33,106 nt of DNA from Anaerolineales bacterium (GTDB lineage: Bacteria > Chloroflexota > Anaerolineae > Anaerolineales > Villigracilaceae), in assembly GCA_016934715.1 (NCBI GenBank), contig JAFGSI010000024.1, positions 1 through 33,106 of the forward strand. Direction: 5' to 3'. Made by a program: the position numbers and the translations under genes. Below are positions 15,491-24,606 of the stretch, piece after piece; positions within the stretch are counted from its first letter, which is position 1, and every line of letters begins with the position of its first letter. The notes under the pieces are model-generated. The model was given only the letters and a program-made list of their open reading frames with translations, made no database searches and was not told where the DNA came from.

Positions 15491-17271
15491 TCCCTTTCGA
15501 GCGCCTGGGCCAGGAAGGCCACCCGGCGCAATTCAGAATCAAGAACATTCTCCACCTTCAAGAAGGCATGCCCCTCATCTTCATAGATGATCAGCTCGGA
15601 CTCTCTTCCCAGGTCGGTCAGGGTGGCGTGGGCCTCGATCGAGTCGCTGATCGGACAGCGCACGTCCTGGCGCCCGCAGATCAACTGCAGCGGGGACTGG
15701 ATCTGATCGAGGAAGAAGCTGGGGGAGCGCTCGCGCCACAGTTCGGCATCCCGCACCGGATCGCCGAAGTTTTCCCGGTCCCAGTGCCGCAGGTCGGAGC
15801 GGACATCGAAATGATTGGAGAACCAGTTCAGGAAAGGAACCACCGCCGCGCCGGCCGCCCACAGGTCAGGATAGCGGGTCAGGCAGGAGGCGGTCAGGTA
15901 GCCGCCGTGGCTGCGCCCGGTCACGCCGATCCGGCCCGGGTCGGCCAGTCCCTCCCGGACAAGGTAGTGCGCCCCGGCGGCAATGTCGTCGGTGTCCACA
16001 CCGCCGTAGTCGAACTGGCTGGCATACTGCCAGCCGCGCCCATAACCGGTCGAGCCGCGGTAGTTGGGGGCCAGGACGATCCAGCCCCGGCTGGCCATGT
16101 GGGCCTTCAGGGGATACCAGCTCATTTCGAAGTGCCAGTTCGGGCCGCCGTGAATGACCAGCGCCGCCGGCTGCGGGCCTGGACCCGGGGGACGGTAGAG
16201 CAGGGCCGGGACGGGCACCCCGTCCATGCCCGGATAGGTGATCTCCTCCGGCATGCAGAAGTCCGCCTGCGCAAGGTGGGAGGGGAGCGAATGGGTCAGC
16301 TGGGCCAGTTCCCCATCGGCGATGGTCAGCGCCCACAGGTCAGGGGGGTGGCGCGGGTTGTCGAAGGCAAAGATGACCTGCCGTCCGTCAGGGGTGAAGC
16401 GCGGGATGTAGATCGACCCCGGCTCGATCTGGAAGCGCTGCTCCTCGCCTCCCAGGGGATGCAGGATCAGCCAGGAGACCGTGCCCCGGGTCAGGATATA
16501 GACCAGGCTGCTGCCGTCCGGCGACCAGGCGGGATGGGACTTGCGGCCCTCGCCGCGGGTCAGCCAGTCGATCGCCCCGCTGCGCACATCGTACAGGCCG
16601 ATCTGGTAGTGCCCGTCTGCATTCGAACAGAAGGCCAGGCGTTCTCCGTCCGGCGACCAGGCAGCGTCCCTGGCATCGATCGGCGCGCCCCCCATCTCGA
16701 TCCGCCGCTCCGGGCTGCCATCAAGCGGGACGACGAAGGTGGCATAGTCCTGGCCGGAGGCCTCGACCTCCACCGCCAGCCAGCCTCCAGCCGGGGACCA
16801 GCGGACCTTCCAGGCCGGGAATCCAGCATCGAAGACCAGCCGGGCTTCGCCGCCCCCGGCCGGGATGAGGTAGACATCAAACTGGCCTCTCCGATCGGAG
16901 AGGAAGGCGATCTGCTCCCCATCTGGCGACCAGGCGAAAAAGGGGTGGGCGGAGGCATCGTCCTCGGGGGTCAGGTCGACCTCCCGTCCATCCGCCAGGT
17001 TGCGGACGAAGATGTGGTATTGCTCTCCGCCCTCATAGTCCACGGCGTAAGCCAGGCGGGTACCGTCGGGCGCGTAGAGCGGCTGGAACTTGCCGCCGGG
17101 TCCCTGGGTGAGCGGAACAGGTTTCATGCGGCCGCGCGGCGAGGTCTCGAACAGCTCCCAGTTCCCGGAAGGATTCCAGGAGAAGGCCAGTCGGTCCCCG
17201 TTGGGTGAGAGGTTAAAACCCATTTCGGTCTCTACATACGGAACACGGAGCAGAGTCCCCAGATCGAGCAT
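15487..17271 (-). CDS. S9-family serine peptidase (prolyl oligopeptidase/acylaminoacyl peptidase type)
   Basis: 594 residues with no signal peptide, so cytoplasmic. The N-terminal half (1-335) is a beta-propeller with repeated WSPDG turns (114-118, 159-161, 205-209, 249-253) and FTPDG (292-296), which gates access so that only short peptides enter. The C-terminal alpha/beta-hydrolase domain carries nucleophile S454 in GRSHGG, D536 in CGRQDVRCP and H568 in DEGHAF, a complete triad, with an oxyanion-type HGGPNW segment at 374-379. Members cut after proline or release N-acylated amino acids from short peptides. AAAGGA precedes the ATG. It follows the peptide importer genes by 45 bp, so it probably degrades what the importer delivers. 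Confidence 0.92.
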   Translation of the reverse strand: MLDLGTLLRVPYVETEMGFNLSPNGDRLAFSWNPSGNWELFETSPRGRMKPVPLTQGPGGKFQPLYAPDGTRLAYAVDYEGGEQYHIFVRNLADGREVDLTPEDDASAHPFFAWSPDGEQIAFLSDRRGQFDVYLIPAGGGEARLVFDAGFPAWKVRWSPAGGWLAVEVEASGQDYATFVVPLDGSPERRIEMGGAPIDARDAAWSPDGERLAFCSNADGHYQIGLYDVRSGAIDWLTRGEGRKSHPAWSPDGSSLVYILTRGTVSWLILHPLGGEEQRFQIEPGSIYIPRFTPDGRQVIFAFDNPRHPPDLWALTIADGELAQLTHSLPSHLAQADFCMPEEITYPGMDGVPVPALLYRPPGPGPQPAALVIHGGPNWHFEMSWYPLKAHMASRGWIVLAPNYRGSTGYGRGWQYASQFDYGGVDTDDIAAGAHYLVREGLADPGRIGVTGRSHGGYLTASCLTRYPDLWAAGAAVVPFLNWFSNHFDVRSDLRHWDRENFGDPVRDAELWRERSPSFFLDQIQSPLQLICGRQDVRCPISDSIEAHATLTDLGRESELIIYEDEGHAFLKVENVLDSELRRVAFLAQALERE

Positions 17272-17316
17272 ATTTTCCTTTCTACTTGGGCCCGGGCCTG
17301 ACCCGGGAGCGGGATC

Positions 17317-18300
17317 TCAGACTTTGTGGCAGGCCACCCAGTGCTCGGGGGCAACCTGGCGCCAGGCGGGTACTTCCTGGCTGCAGATCGGCCCGGCAAG
17401 CGGGCAGCGCGGGTGGAACCGGCAGCCGGGCGGCGGGTCGACCGGGCTGGGCACGTCGCCAGCCAGGATGATGCGCCGCCGCTGGCGGTCCTTGACGGGG
17501 TCGGGCAGCGGAACGGCGGAGAGCAGGGCGGTCGTGTAAGGGTGCAGCGGGTGTTCGTAGAGCTCGTTGCGGTCGGCCAGTTCGACGATCAGGCCAAGGT
17601 ACATGACCGCCACCCGGTCGCAGATGTGGCGCACCATGCTCAGGTCGTGTGCAATGAACAGGTAGGTCAGTCCAAGCCGGTCCTGCAGGTCCTCGAGCAG
17701 GTTGACCACCTGGGCCTGGATGGAAACATCCAGGGCTGAGATCGGCTCATCGCAGACAACGAAGGATGGATTGGAGGCCAGGGTCCGGGCAATACCGATG
17801 CGCTGGCGCTGGCCACCGGAGAACTCGTGCGGAAAGCGGTTGACCAGCCGCTCGCTCAACCCGACCAGGCGCATCAATTCCTGGACGCGCTCGGTGCGCT
17901 CGGCCTCGCTGGCCAGCAGGTGATGGACCCGCAACGGCTCACTGATGATGGCATTGACCGTCCAGCGCGGATTGAGCGAGGCGAAGGGATCCTGGAAGAT
18001 CATCTGGGCCTGGCGGCGGATGGCAAGCATCTCCCTGCCGCGGGCCTGGAAGATCTCCTGCCCAGCGATCAGAACGCGGCCGGCGGTGGGCGGGTAGAGC
18101 GCCAGCAGGGTCCGCCCGGCGGTGGTCTTGCCGCAGCCCGACTCGCCGACCAGGCCGAGGGTTTCGCCGCGGGCGATGGTAAAGGAGATGCCGTCCACGG
18201 CCCGCACCGCCCCGACCCTGCGCTGGACGAGGAGGCCGCGCATGACGGGGAAGTGCTTGGTCAGGTCCTCGACCCTGACCAGTGGTTCGGCGGCGTTCAT
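17317..18300 (-). CDS. Peptide-type ABC transporter ATPase (OppF/DppF-like)
   Basis: 327 residues. Walker [10 protein letters not shown] (52-60), Q-loop [11 protein letters not shown] (101-111), signature SGGQRQR (161-167), Walker B VVCDEP (181-186) and the H-loop in FIAHDLSMV. The last 60 residues are the oligopeptide-ATPase C-terminal domain with four cysteines ([12 protein letters not shown] and VACHKV). In some Opp/Dpp systems this domain binds a 4Fe-4S cluster. It powers import together with the OppD-like partner whose stop codon it overlaps by 4 bases. The N-terminal [18 protein letters not shown]-type linker is typical of OppF and not OppD. Confidence 0.95.
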   Translation of the reverse strand: MNAAEPLVRVEDLTKHFPVMRGLLVQRRVGAVRAVDGISFTIARGETLGLVGESGCGKTTAGRTLLALYPPTAGRVLIAGQEIFQARGREMLAIRRQAQMIFQDPFASLNPRWTVNAIISEPLRVHHLLASEAERTERVQELMRLVGLSERLVNRFPHEFSGGQRQRIGIARTLASNPSFVVCDEPISALDVSIQAQVVNLLEDLQDRLGLTYLFIAHDLSMVRHICDRVAVMYLGLIVELADRNELYEHPLHPYTTALLSAVPLPDPVKDRQRRRIILAGDVPSPVDPPPGCRFHPRCPLAGPICSQEVPAWRQVAPEHWVACHKV

Positions 18301-19289
18301 CGCAAGTCTCCGGTCCGGGTGTTCACCCAGCAGGCGGCGGTGTGCTCCGGGCCTACCGGGGTGAGGAGCGGATTTTCGTCCCGGCAGCGCTCCTGGACAT
18401 AGTCGCAGCGGGGAGCGAACGGACAGCCGCGCGGTTCGACCAGCAGGCTGGGCGGCGCGCCGGCGATCGATTTCAGGCGCTTGTCACGCCGGCGGTCGAC
18501 GCGCGGCAGGGCTTCAAGCAGTGCCCGGGTGTAGGGGTGACGCGGATCGGCGTAGAGCGCCTCCACCCCGGCCTGCTCGATGATGTACCCGGCGTACATG
18601 ACGATGACCCGGTCGGCGATGCCGGCCACCACGCCCAGGTCATGGGTGATCCAGATGACCGCCATCTGGATCCGGTCACGCAGGCGGGTGACCAGTTCGA
18701 CGATCTGGGCCTGGATGGTCACGTCCAGCGCAGTGGTCGGCTCGTCGGCGATCAGCAGGCCCGGGTTGCAGGCCAGGGCCATGGCGATCATCACCCGCTG
18801 CCGCATCCCGCCCGAGAACTGGTGCGGGTAGTCGCCCAGGCGGCGCCTGGCATCAGCGATGCCGACCATCTCAAGCAGTTCGGCCGTCCGCTGGCGAGCC
18901 TGTCCAAGATCCTGGCCCAGATGCAGACACAGCGATTCAGTGATCTGGCGCCCGATCGTCAGGACCGGGTTGAGCGAGGTCATTGGATCCTGGAAGATCA
19001 TGGCGATCTCCTGGCCACGCACCCTGCGCAGCTCAGCCTCGGACAAGTGGAGCAGGTCGCGGCCGCGAAACAGGGCCTGGCCGCCGGCGATCTCGCCTGG
19101 CGGGACCGGGATCAACCCCAGGACCGAGAGCATGCTGACCGACTTGCCGCAGCCGCTCTCGCCGACGACCGCCAGCGTTTCGCCTTCCCGGACCTGGAAG
19201 GAGATGCCGTTGACAGCATACACCGTCCCCTCGGGGATGTGGAAGCGGGTGCACAGGTCCTTGACTTCGAGCAAGGTGGTCGCTGCCAT
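18297..19289 (-). CDS. Peptide-type ABC transporter ATPase (OppD/DppD-like)
   Basis: 330 residues. Walker A GESGCGKS (43-50), Q-loop [11 protein letters not shown] (98-108), signature SGGMRQR (159-165), Walker B LLIADEP (178-184), and the C-terminal oligopeptide-ATPase domain with cysteines ([15 protein letters not shown] and TAACW). The M in SGGMRQR and the PHQFSGGM context are hallmarks of the D subunit. It is 9 bp behind the OppC-like permease and overlaps the OppF-like gene by 4 bp. Confidence 0.95.
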   Translation of the reverse strand: MAATTLLEVKDLCTRFHIPEGTVYAVNGISFQVREGETLAVVGESGCGKSVSMLSVLGLIPVPPGEIAGGQALFRGRDLLHLSEAELRRVRGQEIAMIFQDPMTSLNPVLTIGRQITESLCLHLGQDLGQARQRTAELLEMVGIADARRRLGDYPHQFSGGMRQRVMIAMALACNPGLLIADEPTTALDVTIQAQIVELVTRLRDRIQMAVIWITHDLGVVAGIADRVIVMYAGYIIEQAGVEALYADPRHPYTRALLEALPRVDRRRDKRLKSIAGAPPSLLVEPRGCPFAPRCDYVQERCRDENPLLTPVGPEHTAACWVNTRTGDLR

Positions 19290-19298
19290 GCTGCTCCT

Positions 19299-20258
19299 TC
19301 AGGCCGCCCGGCTGCGCGGGTCGAGGGCGTCACGCAGGCCATCGCCCAGGAAGTTGATGCTCAGGACGGTCAACAGGATCAGCAGGCCAGGGAAGAACCA
19401 CATCCAGGGGGCCGCTTCGAGGTAGTTGTTGGCGCTGTCGAGCATGTTGCCCCAGGTTGCCGTTGGCGGCTGGACACCCAGGCCGAGGAAACTGATGTAG
19501 GCCTCGGCCAGGATGGCGTTGGCCACGCCCAGGGTGGCCGAGACGACGATCGGGGCGATGCTGTTGGGCAGGATATGCAAAAAGATGATGCGCAGGTTCG
19601 AGGTCCCGGTGGCCCGCGCCGCCAGGACGAATTCGTTCTCCTTGAGCGACAGGAACTCGGCCCGGACGATGCGGGCCAGGTACATCCAAGAGGTCAGGCC
19701 AATGATCAGCACGATCAGCAGCACGCTTCCGCTGAAGGTGCGCCCGAAGAGTTCGTAGTCGGGAATCCGCCCGCCGAAGAACTTGGCCATGACGATCAGC
19801 AGGAAGATCTCGGGAATATTGAGCATGGCCTCGGTAATGCGCATCAACAGGCTGTCGAGAAAGCCGCCGTAGTAACCGGCCAGGGCGCCGATCAGGATGC
19901 CCAGGACGGTCTCGACGATGACCGCTGTCAGGCCGATCAGCAGCGAGATCTGGCCGCCGTAGATGGCGCGGGCCAGGTTGTCGCGCCCGACCGTGTCGGT
20001 GCCGAAGGGATGCGCCAGGGAAGGCGCCTGCAGCCGCAGGGTCGTATCGGTGTGATTGGCATAACTCTCCGGCAGAACCAGGGCTCCGCCGAAGGCGTAC
20101 CCGAACAACAGGACCAGGACGATGGCCCCGAAGATGGCCAGTTTGTGACGCCGGAAGCGCCGCCAGGCCAGCTGGTGCAGGCTGAGCGGAGGGGTCTCGA
20201 GCTCGTCGAGGGCCAGGTCGGCGATCCGGTTGGGGGCAGGAGCAGTCTCGGTGGACAT
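19299..20258 (-). CDS. Peptide-type ABC transporter permease (OppC/DppC-like)
   Basis: 319 residues with a cytoplasmic N-terminal tail ending in LAWRRFRRHKLAIFG, six hydrophobic segments and the C-subunit motif HPFGTDTVGRDNLARAIYGG. The EAA loop that docks on the ATPases reads ARATGTSNLRIIFLHILPNS, followed by EAYISFLGLGVQPP. It forms the membrane channel with the B subunit, whose gene ends one base upstream. Confidence 0.95.
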   Translation of the reverse strand: MSTETAPAPNRIADLALDELETPPLSLHQLAWRRFRRHKLAIFGAIVLVLLFGYAFGGALVLPESYANHTDTTLRLQAPSLAHPFGTDTVGRDNLARAIYGGQISLLIGLTAVIVETVLGILIGALAGYYGGFLDSLLMRITEAMLNIPEIFLLIVMAKFFGGRIPDYELFGRTFSGSVLLIVLIIGLTSWMYLARIVRAEFLSLKENEFVLAARATGTSNLRIIFLHILPNSIAPIVVSATLGVANAILAEAYISFLGLGVQPPTATWGNMLDSANNYLEAAPWMWFFPGLLILLTVLSINFLGDGLRDALDPRSRAA

Positions 20259-20259
20259 G

Positions 20260-21297
20260 TCAGGCCTCGTAGCGGATGCGCGGGTCCAACCAGGCGTAGA
20301 CCACGTCGGTGATGATCTGGAAGACGATCACGGCCACGGCGATCATCATCAGGATGCCCATCACCACCGGCAGGTCGCCGCGCCCGACGTGATCGAGGAA
20401 CAAACGGCCCATCCCTGGCCAGGCGAAGATGCGCTCGGTGACCACCGCCCCGCCGAGCAGCAGCGGCAGGTCCAGGCCAATAATGGTGACGATCGGCAGG
20501 GAGGCATTCTTGAGGGCGTGGATGAAGACCACCGTCTGCCGCGACAGGCCCTTCGACTTGGCCGTGCGGATGTAATCCTGGCTGAGAACCTCCAGCATGG
20601 TGCTGCGAATGTAGCGGCTGTAGGCGGCGAAACTGATCAACGAGATGCTCAGCACCGGCAGGACCATGTGCAGGGCGACCTGCCCGGGCGTCTTGCCGAT
20701 CTGCGGATCGAACATGCCGACCGTCGGCAGATAGGGCAGGCCCCAACGCTTGAACAGCACGGCAAACAGGTACATCGAAAGCAGGGCAATGAAGAAGATC
20801 GGCATCGAGTAGCCGATGAACAAAAGGGTGGTGAGAAAATGATCCAGGATCGAATACTGGCGCAGGGCCGAATAGACCCCCACCAGCAGGGCCCCCAGGA
20901 TGATGCAGACCTCCGCGGCCACCATCAGGAGCAGGGTGTTGGGCAGGCGTTCGCTGATGATCTCGAGCACCGGCTGGCCGCGGTTGACGATCGATGTGCC
21001 GAAGTCACCACGCAGGACCCCGCGCCGGGTCCCGGGAGTCTCGGCGACGCCATCGCCGTCGAGGTCGATCCGGGCCCAGTCATTGCCGATCAACCAGTAC
21101 AGGTACTGGGTGTAAATGGGCTTATCCAGGCCCAGCTGGCGGCGCAGGCGCTCGTAATCCGCGGCGCGCGGCGGGCGCCGGCCGCCCATGGTAGCGACCG
21201 GATCGCCCATGTTCATCATCAGGGCGAACAGGATGATGCTGATGATCAGAAGCAGGGGGATGCCCTGCAGCAGGCGGCGGAAGATGTAGCGAGTCAT
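20260..21297 (-). CDS. Peptide-type ABC transporter permease (OppB/DppB-like) with DLDGDG insert
   Basis: 345 residues beginning MTRYIFRRLLQGIPLLLIIS with six hydrophobic segments. The B-subunit EAA loop is RTAKSKGLSRQTVVFIHALKN, followed by the GGAVVTERIF segment. Between the usual YWLIGN and LRGDFG parts of the outer loop there is an insert of about 20 residues (73-93) containing D78LDGDG83, a calcium-loop-like motif. Otherwise it is standard. It is separated from the binding-protein gene upstream by a strong hairpin and followed at one base by the C subunit. Confidence 0.94.
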   Translation of the reverse strand: MTRYIFRRLLQGIPLLLIISIILFALMMNMGDPVATMGGRRPPRAADYERLRRQLGLDKPIYTQYLYWLIGNDWARIDLDGDGVAETPGTRRGVLRGDFGTSIVNRGQPVLEIISERLPNTLLLMVAAEVCIILGALLVGVYSALRQYSILDHFLTTLLFIGYSMPIFFIALLSMYLFAVLFKRWGLPYLPTVGMFDPQIGKTPGQVALHMVLPVLSISLISFAAYSRYIRSTMLEVLSQDYIRTAKSKGLSRQTVVFIHALKNASLPIVTIIGLDLPLLLGGAVVTERIFAWPGMGRLFLDHVGRGDLPVVMGILMMIAVAVIVFQIITDVVYAWLDPRIRYEA

Positions 21298-21328
21298 GGG
21301 TCCTTTTCCGGCGCTCCTCGATCAGGGT

Positions 21329-21358
21329 CCCTGGATGGGCCTTGTGGCCCATCCAGGG
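21329..21358 (-). promoter_or_regulatory. 13-bp-stem hairpin between binding protein and permease genes
   Basis: CCCTGGATGGGCC (21329-21341), TTGT loop, GGCCCATCCAGGG (21346-21358), a perfect stem. It has no T-run on the - strand. In ABC operons a hairpin at this place commonly stabilises the upstream message or trims downstream transcription, so that the binding protein is made in excess of the permease. Confidence 0.75.
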
Positions 21359-21371
21359 GGAAGCTCAATCC

Positions 21372-23072
21372 TTACGGTTCAACCATCTCCCATTCGGCGA
21401 TGCTGAACAAGGGGGTCACGCCGGAGAAGCTGACGTTGACCAGGCGCGGGCTGACGATCCAGACGTCCGGATCCTGCCACAGACCGATCCAGTAGACCTG
21501 GTCGTGGAAGAGCTGGTTGATCTGTGAGATGGTCTGCTGGCGCTCCTCAGGGTTGACCTGGGAGGCCTGCAGTTGGATCAGGCCGTCCAGTTCCTCGTCG
21601 CACAGGAAGAACCAGTTCGAGCCGGCCGGGTATTCATCGGTCGGGATCTCATCGCACAGCCAGTAGTAGACATCCGGGTCAGGGAACAGCGGGCCGTCAG
21701 ACCATTCCATCAGGTCGTAGTCGCCGATGGCCGCCGGGCCGCCCTCGCCGTAGCTGGCGAAAAAGATGTCATCGTCGGAGCTGAACAGGTTGACGGCAAT
21801 CCCGATCTCGGCCAGCTGCTGCTGGATGACCGCCTGCACGTCCTGGCGGATCTCGCGGATGTTGGTGCCGTAATCGATCTCGAGTTCGACGCCATCCTTG
21901 TCGCGCACACCGTCGTCGTTGGTATCGATCCAACCGGCCGCGTCGAGCAGCTGGCGGGCCCCCTCGGGATCATAAGGGTACAGATCCACCGGCGGGTCGT
22001 TGTAGTAGGGCATCGCATCCCAGAAACTGGCCGGTGCCCGGGTCAGGCCAAGCAGCAGGTCGCGATTGATGCTCTCGCGGTCGATGCCCATGGCGATTGC
22101 CAGGCGGACGTTGACATCCAGCAGGGCCGGGTGGCCGCGTTCGGCGCTGACCAGCAGGAACAGGCCTTCATTGTAGCCGTTGGGCTGGATCACGATCTCC
22201 AACCCGGCATTCTGGAGGGTCGGTACATCGCTGTAGGCAGGGAAGGTGCCCAGATCGGCATCGCCAGCCTGAAGGGCAGCGACCTGAGAGGCATCATCCG
22301 GTACGAAACGAATGAAGATCTCATCGATGTTGGCCGGCTCGCCCCAGTAGTTCTCATTGCGCACGAAGCGCACGTAGCTGCCCGATTCCCATTCGTCGAA
22401 GACGTACGGGCCGTAGCCCACGGTCGGGTTGCGCAGCCAGTCGGCGTTGTCGATCGTTCCCTCGGCCTCATAGATCGGGCGCAGGACGTGGGCCGGCAGG
22501 ATGCCGTGCCAGAGGGTCGCCAGCCAGGGGGCGAACGGGTAGCTGAAGTTCACCACCACCGTCTGCGGGTCGGGGGCCTCGACCGAATCGATCTCACTGT
22601 ACGGGTAGGACGAGGTGACGGCATTCGTAGGGCTGACCGCCATCTCCCAGGTGAAGACGAAGTCGTCGGAAGTCAGCGGCTCACCGTCGGACCAGGTCAG
22701 GTCGTCCCGCAACTGCATCGTGATGGTCATGCCATCGGCGCTGATCCCACCATTGTCGATGCTGGGGATCTCGGTGACCAGCACCGGGAAGGCCTCGTTG
22801 TTTTCGTCGTACTCCCAGGCCCAGTTCAGGAACAGCTGCCAGGTGGTCCAGGCGAACCACATGTCGGTGTAGAGCGGGCTGAGGGTGTCGAACTCCTGGG
22901 TGTAGATAAATGTGGCAACGCTGCGCCCGGCAGGCGCTTCATCGGTCAAAACTTCGGTCGCATCTCCCGGCGCTTCTGGGGTGGTGGACGGGCCGGGCCC
23001 GCAGGCAGCCAGGACCAGACTCAGGGCGACCACGGCGACAAGAATTCGGAACAGCATCTTGGAATTACGCAT
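21372..23072 (-). CDS. Peptide-type ABC transporter substrate-binding lipoprotein (SBP family 5)
   Basis: The start is ATG 23072 (MRNSKMLFRILVAVV) with AGGAG just upstream. The frame stays open upstream into the next gene, but that part is spurious. The lipoprotein signal ends in LAAC with Cys24, so the mature protein is tethered outside the membrane. The 566 residues show the cluster C plan: LFLNWAWEYDENN, the MTITMQLRDDLTWSDGEPLTSDDFVFTWEM block, the NPTVGYGPYVF segment and the VRLAIAMGIDRESI region. It binds oligopeptides or similar solutes and hands them to the permeases. The acidic, Trp-rich binding region cannot be translated into a specificity by eye. Given its neighbours, a peptide carrying N-methylated groups, or a betaine, is plausible. 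Confidence 0.94.
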   Translation of the reverse strand: MRNSKMLFRILVAVVALSLVLAACGPGPSTTPEAPGDATEVLTDEAPAGRSVATFIYTQEFDTLSPLYTDMWFAWTTWQLFLNWAWEYDENNEAFPVLVTEIPSIDNGGISADGMTITMQLRDDLTWSDGEPLTSDDFVFTWEMAVSPTNAVTSSYPYSEIDSVEAPDPQTVVVNFSYPFAPWLATLWHGILPAHVLRPIYEAEGTIDNADWLRNPTVGYGPYVFDEWESGSYVRFVRNENYWGEPANIDEIFIRFVPDDASQVAALQAGDADLGTFPAYSDVPTLQNAGLEIVIQPNGYNEGLFLLVSAERGHPALLDVNVRLAIAMGIDRESINRDLLLGLTRAPASFWDAMPYYNDPPVDLYPYDPEGARQLLDAAGWIDTNDDGVRDKDGVELEIDYGTNIREIRQDVQAVIQQQLAEIGIAVNLFSSDDDIFFASYGEGGPAAIGDYDLMEWSDGPLFPDPDVYYWLCDEIPTDEYPAGSNWFFLCDEELDGLIQLQASQVNPEERQQTISQINQLFHDQVYWIGLWQDPDVWIVSPRLVNVSFSGVTPLFSIAEWEMVEP

Positions 23073-23151
23073 TTTCTCCTCTCTTTCCAAATCGGCGAAC
23101 AGAATGGATAGAAACCTCTTGCCGGTTATCGCTGGTTGGGCCTCCTTTCCT

Positions 23152-24603
23152 TCACTCCAGCGCTGGCAGGGAATCCAGGCCGGCCTGACGGGCCAACGAT
23201 TCGACCATCCGGCGCAGTTCGGCCGCCGGGGCACCCTCCGGGTCGGGCTGCTGGTAGGCGGCAAGCAGCTCCCCGGTCCGGACCCTGGCCCGGGCAAAGG
23301 TGTCCAGGCGGCCGGCCTCCTGCCAGCCGCGGAGCGTGTCGCGGTCGATGACCGCCGAGGGCAGGTGCTGCTCCTGGCTGAACAGCTGGCGGGTGATTTT
23401 TTGTTTGAGGAAGTCGCCCTTGAAGTCGATGCCGGTAAAGAGGGCCGTCGCCAGCGTCTCGGTGCGGACCTCGACCCCGGCCAGCAGCCGGCGGGCCATG
23501 CCGATCGCCTCGGCATCGATGACCAGTTTCTCGGGACTCTGGCAGGCCAGGAAGTCGAGCATCCCGGCCCCGGAGATCATGTTGATCCCGGCCAGGGCCC
23601 CAAGCATGACGCTGATCCCGCTCTCCATGCCCGCCTGGGCGTCGACCAGCTTGGCGTCAGAGGCCCCCAGGTAGGTGTGGGTCGGCAGGCCGAGCGACTT
23701 GCCGACCTGGGCGTAACTGATGTCGATCATCGCCGTCTCGACCGCCCCCATCGGGGTGGTGCCGCGGCGCATGTCGAAGATCGCCGGTGCCCCACCCCAC
23801 ACGATCGGGGCTCCGGGCCGGGCCAGCTGGTGGATGGCGATCCCGCTCAGGCATTCGGCGGCATGCTGGACGACCGAGCCGAGCAGGGTCACCGGGGCGG
23901 CCGCCCCGGCCAGCGGCATCGAGATGATCTGGGCCGGGACCTCTGCCCGGGCCAGGTCGACCAGGTTCTGGGCTCCAAACTCGGACCAGATCAGCGGCGG
24001 CGAGGGGCAGACATCGAAGACCGCCTGCGGTCTGGCCGCCAGGGCCTGGCGCCCGCCGGCATAGATCGCCAGCATGTCGATCATGGTCCCAAGGGTCTCG
24101 ACTGCGAAGGCCCCGGTGACGATCGGCTTGCGCGAATAAAGCAGGACAACGTACAGGCGGTACAGGTCGCCGATCGCCTTGGGGACCTCGTTGCAGACCA
24201 CCGCGGTCGACTGGGCGTCGTACTGCGGCAGCATCTCGGCCACCTTGACGATCCGCACCAGGTCGGGGGTCAGCGAGGGTGTGTGCGCCAGCGTCTCGGG
24301 ATCCAGAACGTGGACGCCCGACGAGCCCGGGTCGAAGTGGACGCCATCGCCGCCGTAGGCGACGCGCGGCGCCCCGCTCCGGTCGTACAGGGCGAAGTTG
24401 CGCGGGACGGTCACCAGGGCCTCCCGGATGATCCTTTCGGGGAGGACGGCCACCTCGCCCTCGAACTTCGCCCCGGCGGCGGCCAGCAGGGAGCGCGCCT
24501 CCGGCGATTGGACCTTGATGCCGGGAGCGCGCATCAGCTGGAAGGCTTCGTCCAGGATGCGGGCGATCAGATCGGGGGTCAGCAGTTCGAGTCTGGGCTG
24601 CAT
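23152..24603 (-). CDS. MttB-family corrinoid methyltransferase (non-pyrrolysine), copy C
   Basis: 483 residues. Family blocks are LELLTPDLIARILDEAFQLM at the start, GAAAPVTLLGSVVQHAAECLSGIAIHQLARPG in the middle, TTPMGAVETAMIDISYAQVGKSLGLP, and DFLKQKITRQLFSQEQHLPS near the end. Compared with copies A and B the GTTAP motif is GAAAP, so the substrate pocket probably differs. There is no in-frame TAG. It lies 3 bases after copy D and about 80 bases before the binding-protein gene, placing it in the front cassette with the corrinoid protein. Confidence 0.9.
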   Translation of the reverse strand: MQPRLELLTPDLIARILDEAFQLMRAPGIKVQSPEARSLLAAAGAKFEGEVAVLPERIIREALVTVPRNFALYDRSGAPRVAYGGDGVHFDPGSSGVHVLDPETLAHTPSLTPDLVRIVKVAEMLPQYDAQSTAVVCNEVPKAIGDLYRLYVVLLYSRKPIVTGAFAVETLGTMIDMLAIYAGGRQALAARPQAVFDVCPSPPLIWSEFGAQNLVDLARAEVPAQIISMPLAGAAAPVTLLGSVVQHAAECLSGIAIHQLARPGAPIVWGGAPAIFDMRRGTTPMGAVETAMIDISYAQVGKSLGLPTHTYLGASDAKLVDAQAGMESGISVMLGALAGINMISGAGMLDFLACQSPEKLVIDAEAIGMARRLLAGVEVRTETLATALFTGIDFKGDFLKQKITRQLFSQEQHLPSAVIDRDTLRGWQEAGRLDTFARARVRTGELLAAYQQPDPEGAPAAELRRMVESLARQAGLDSLPALE

Positions 24604-24606
24604 GGG

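Noticed and set aside
17291-17307. CCCGGG-CCTGA-CCCGGG inverted repeat between OppF and the S9 gene
   Set aside because: The unit is self-complementary and short, expected by chance in GC-rich DNA; no T-run.
18282-20312. A 676-codon + strand frame
   Set aside because: Antisense to OppD and OppC, whose ATPase and permease motifs are unmistakable.
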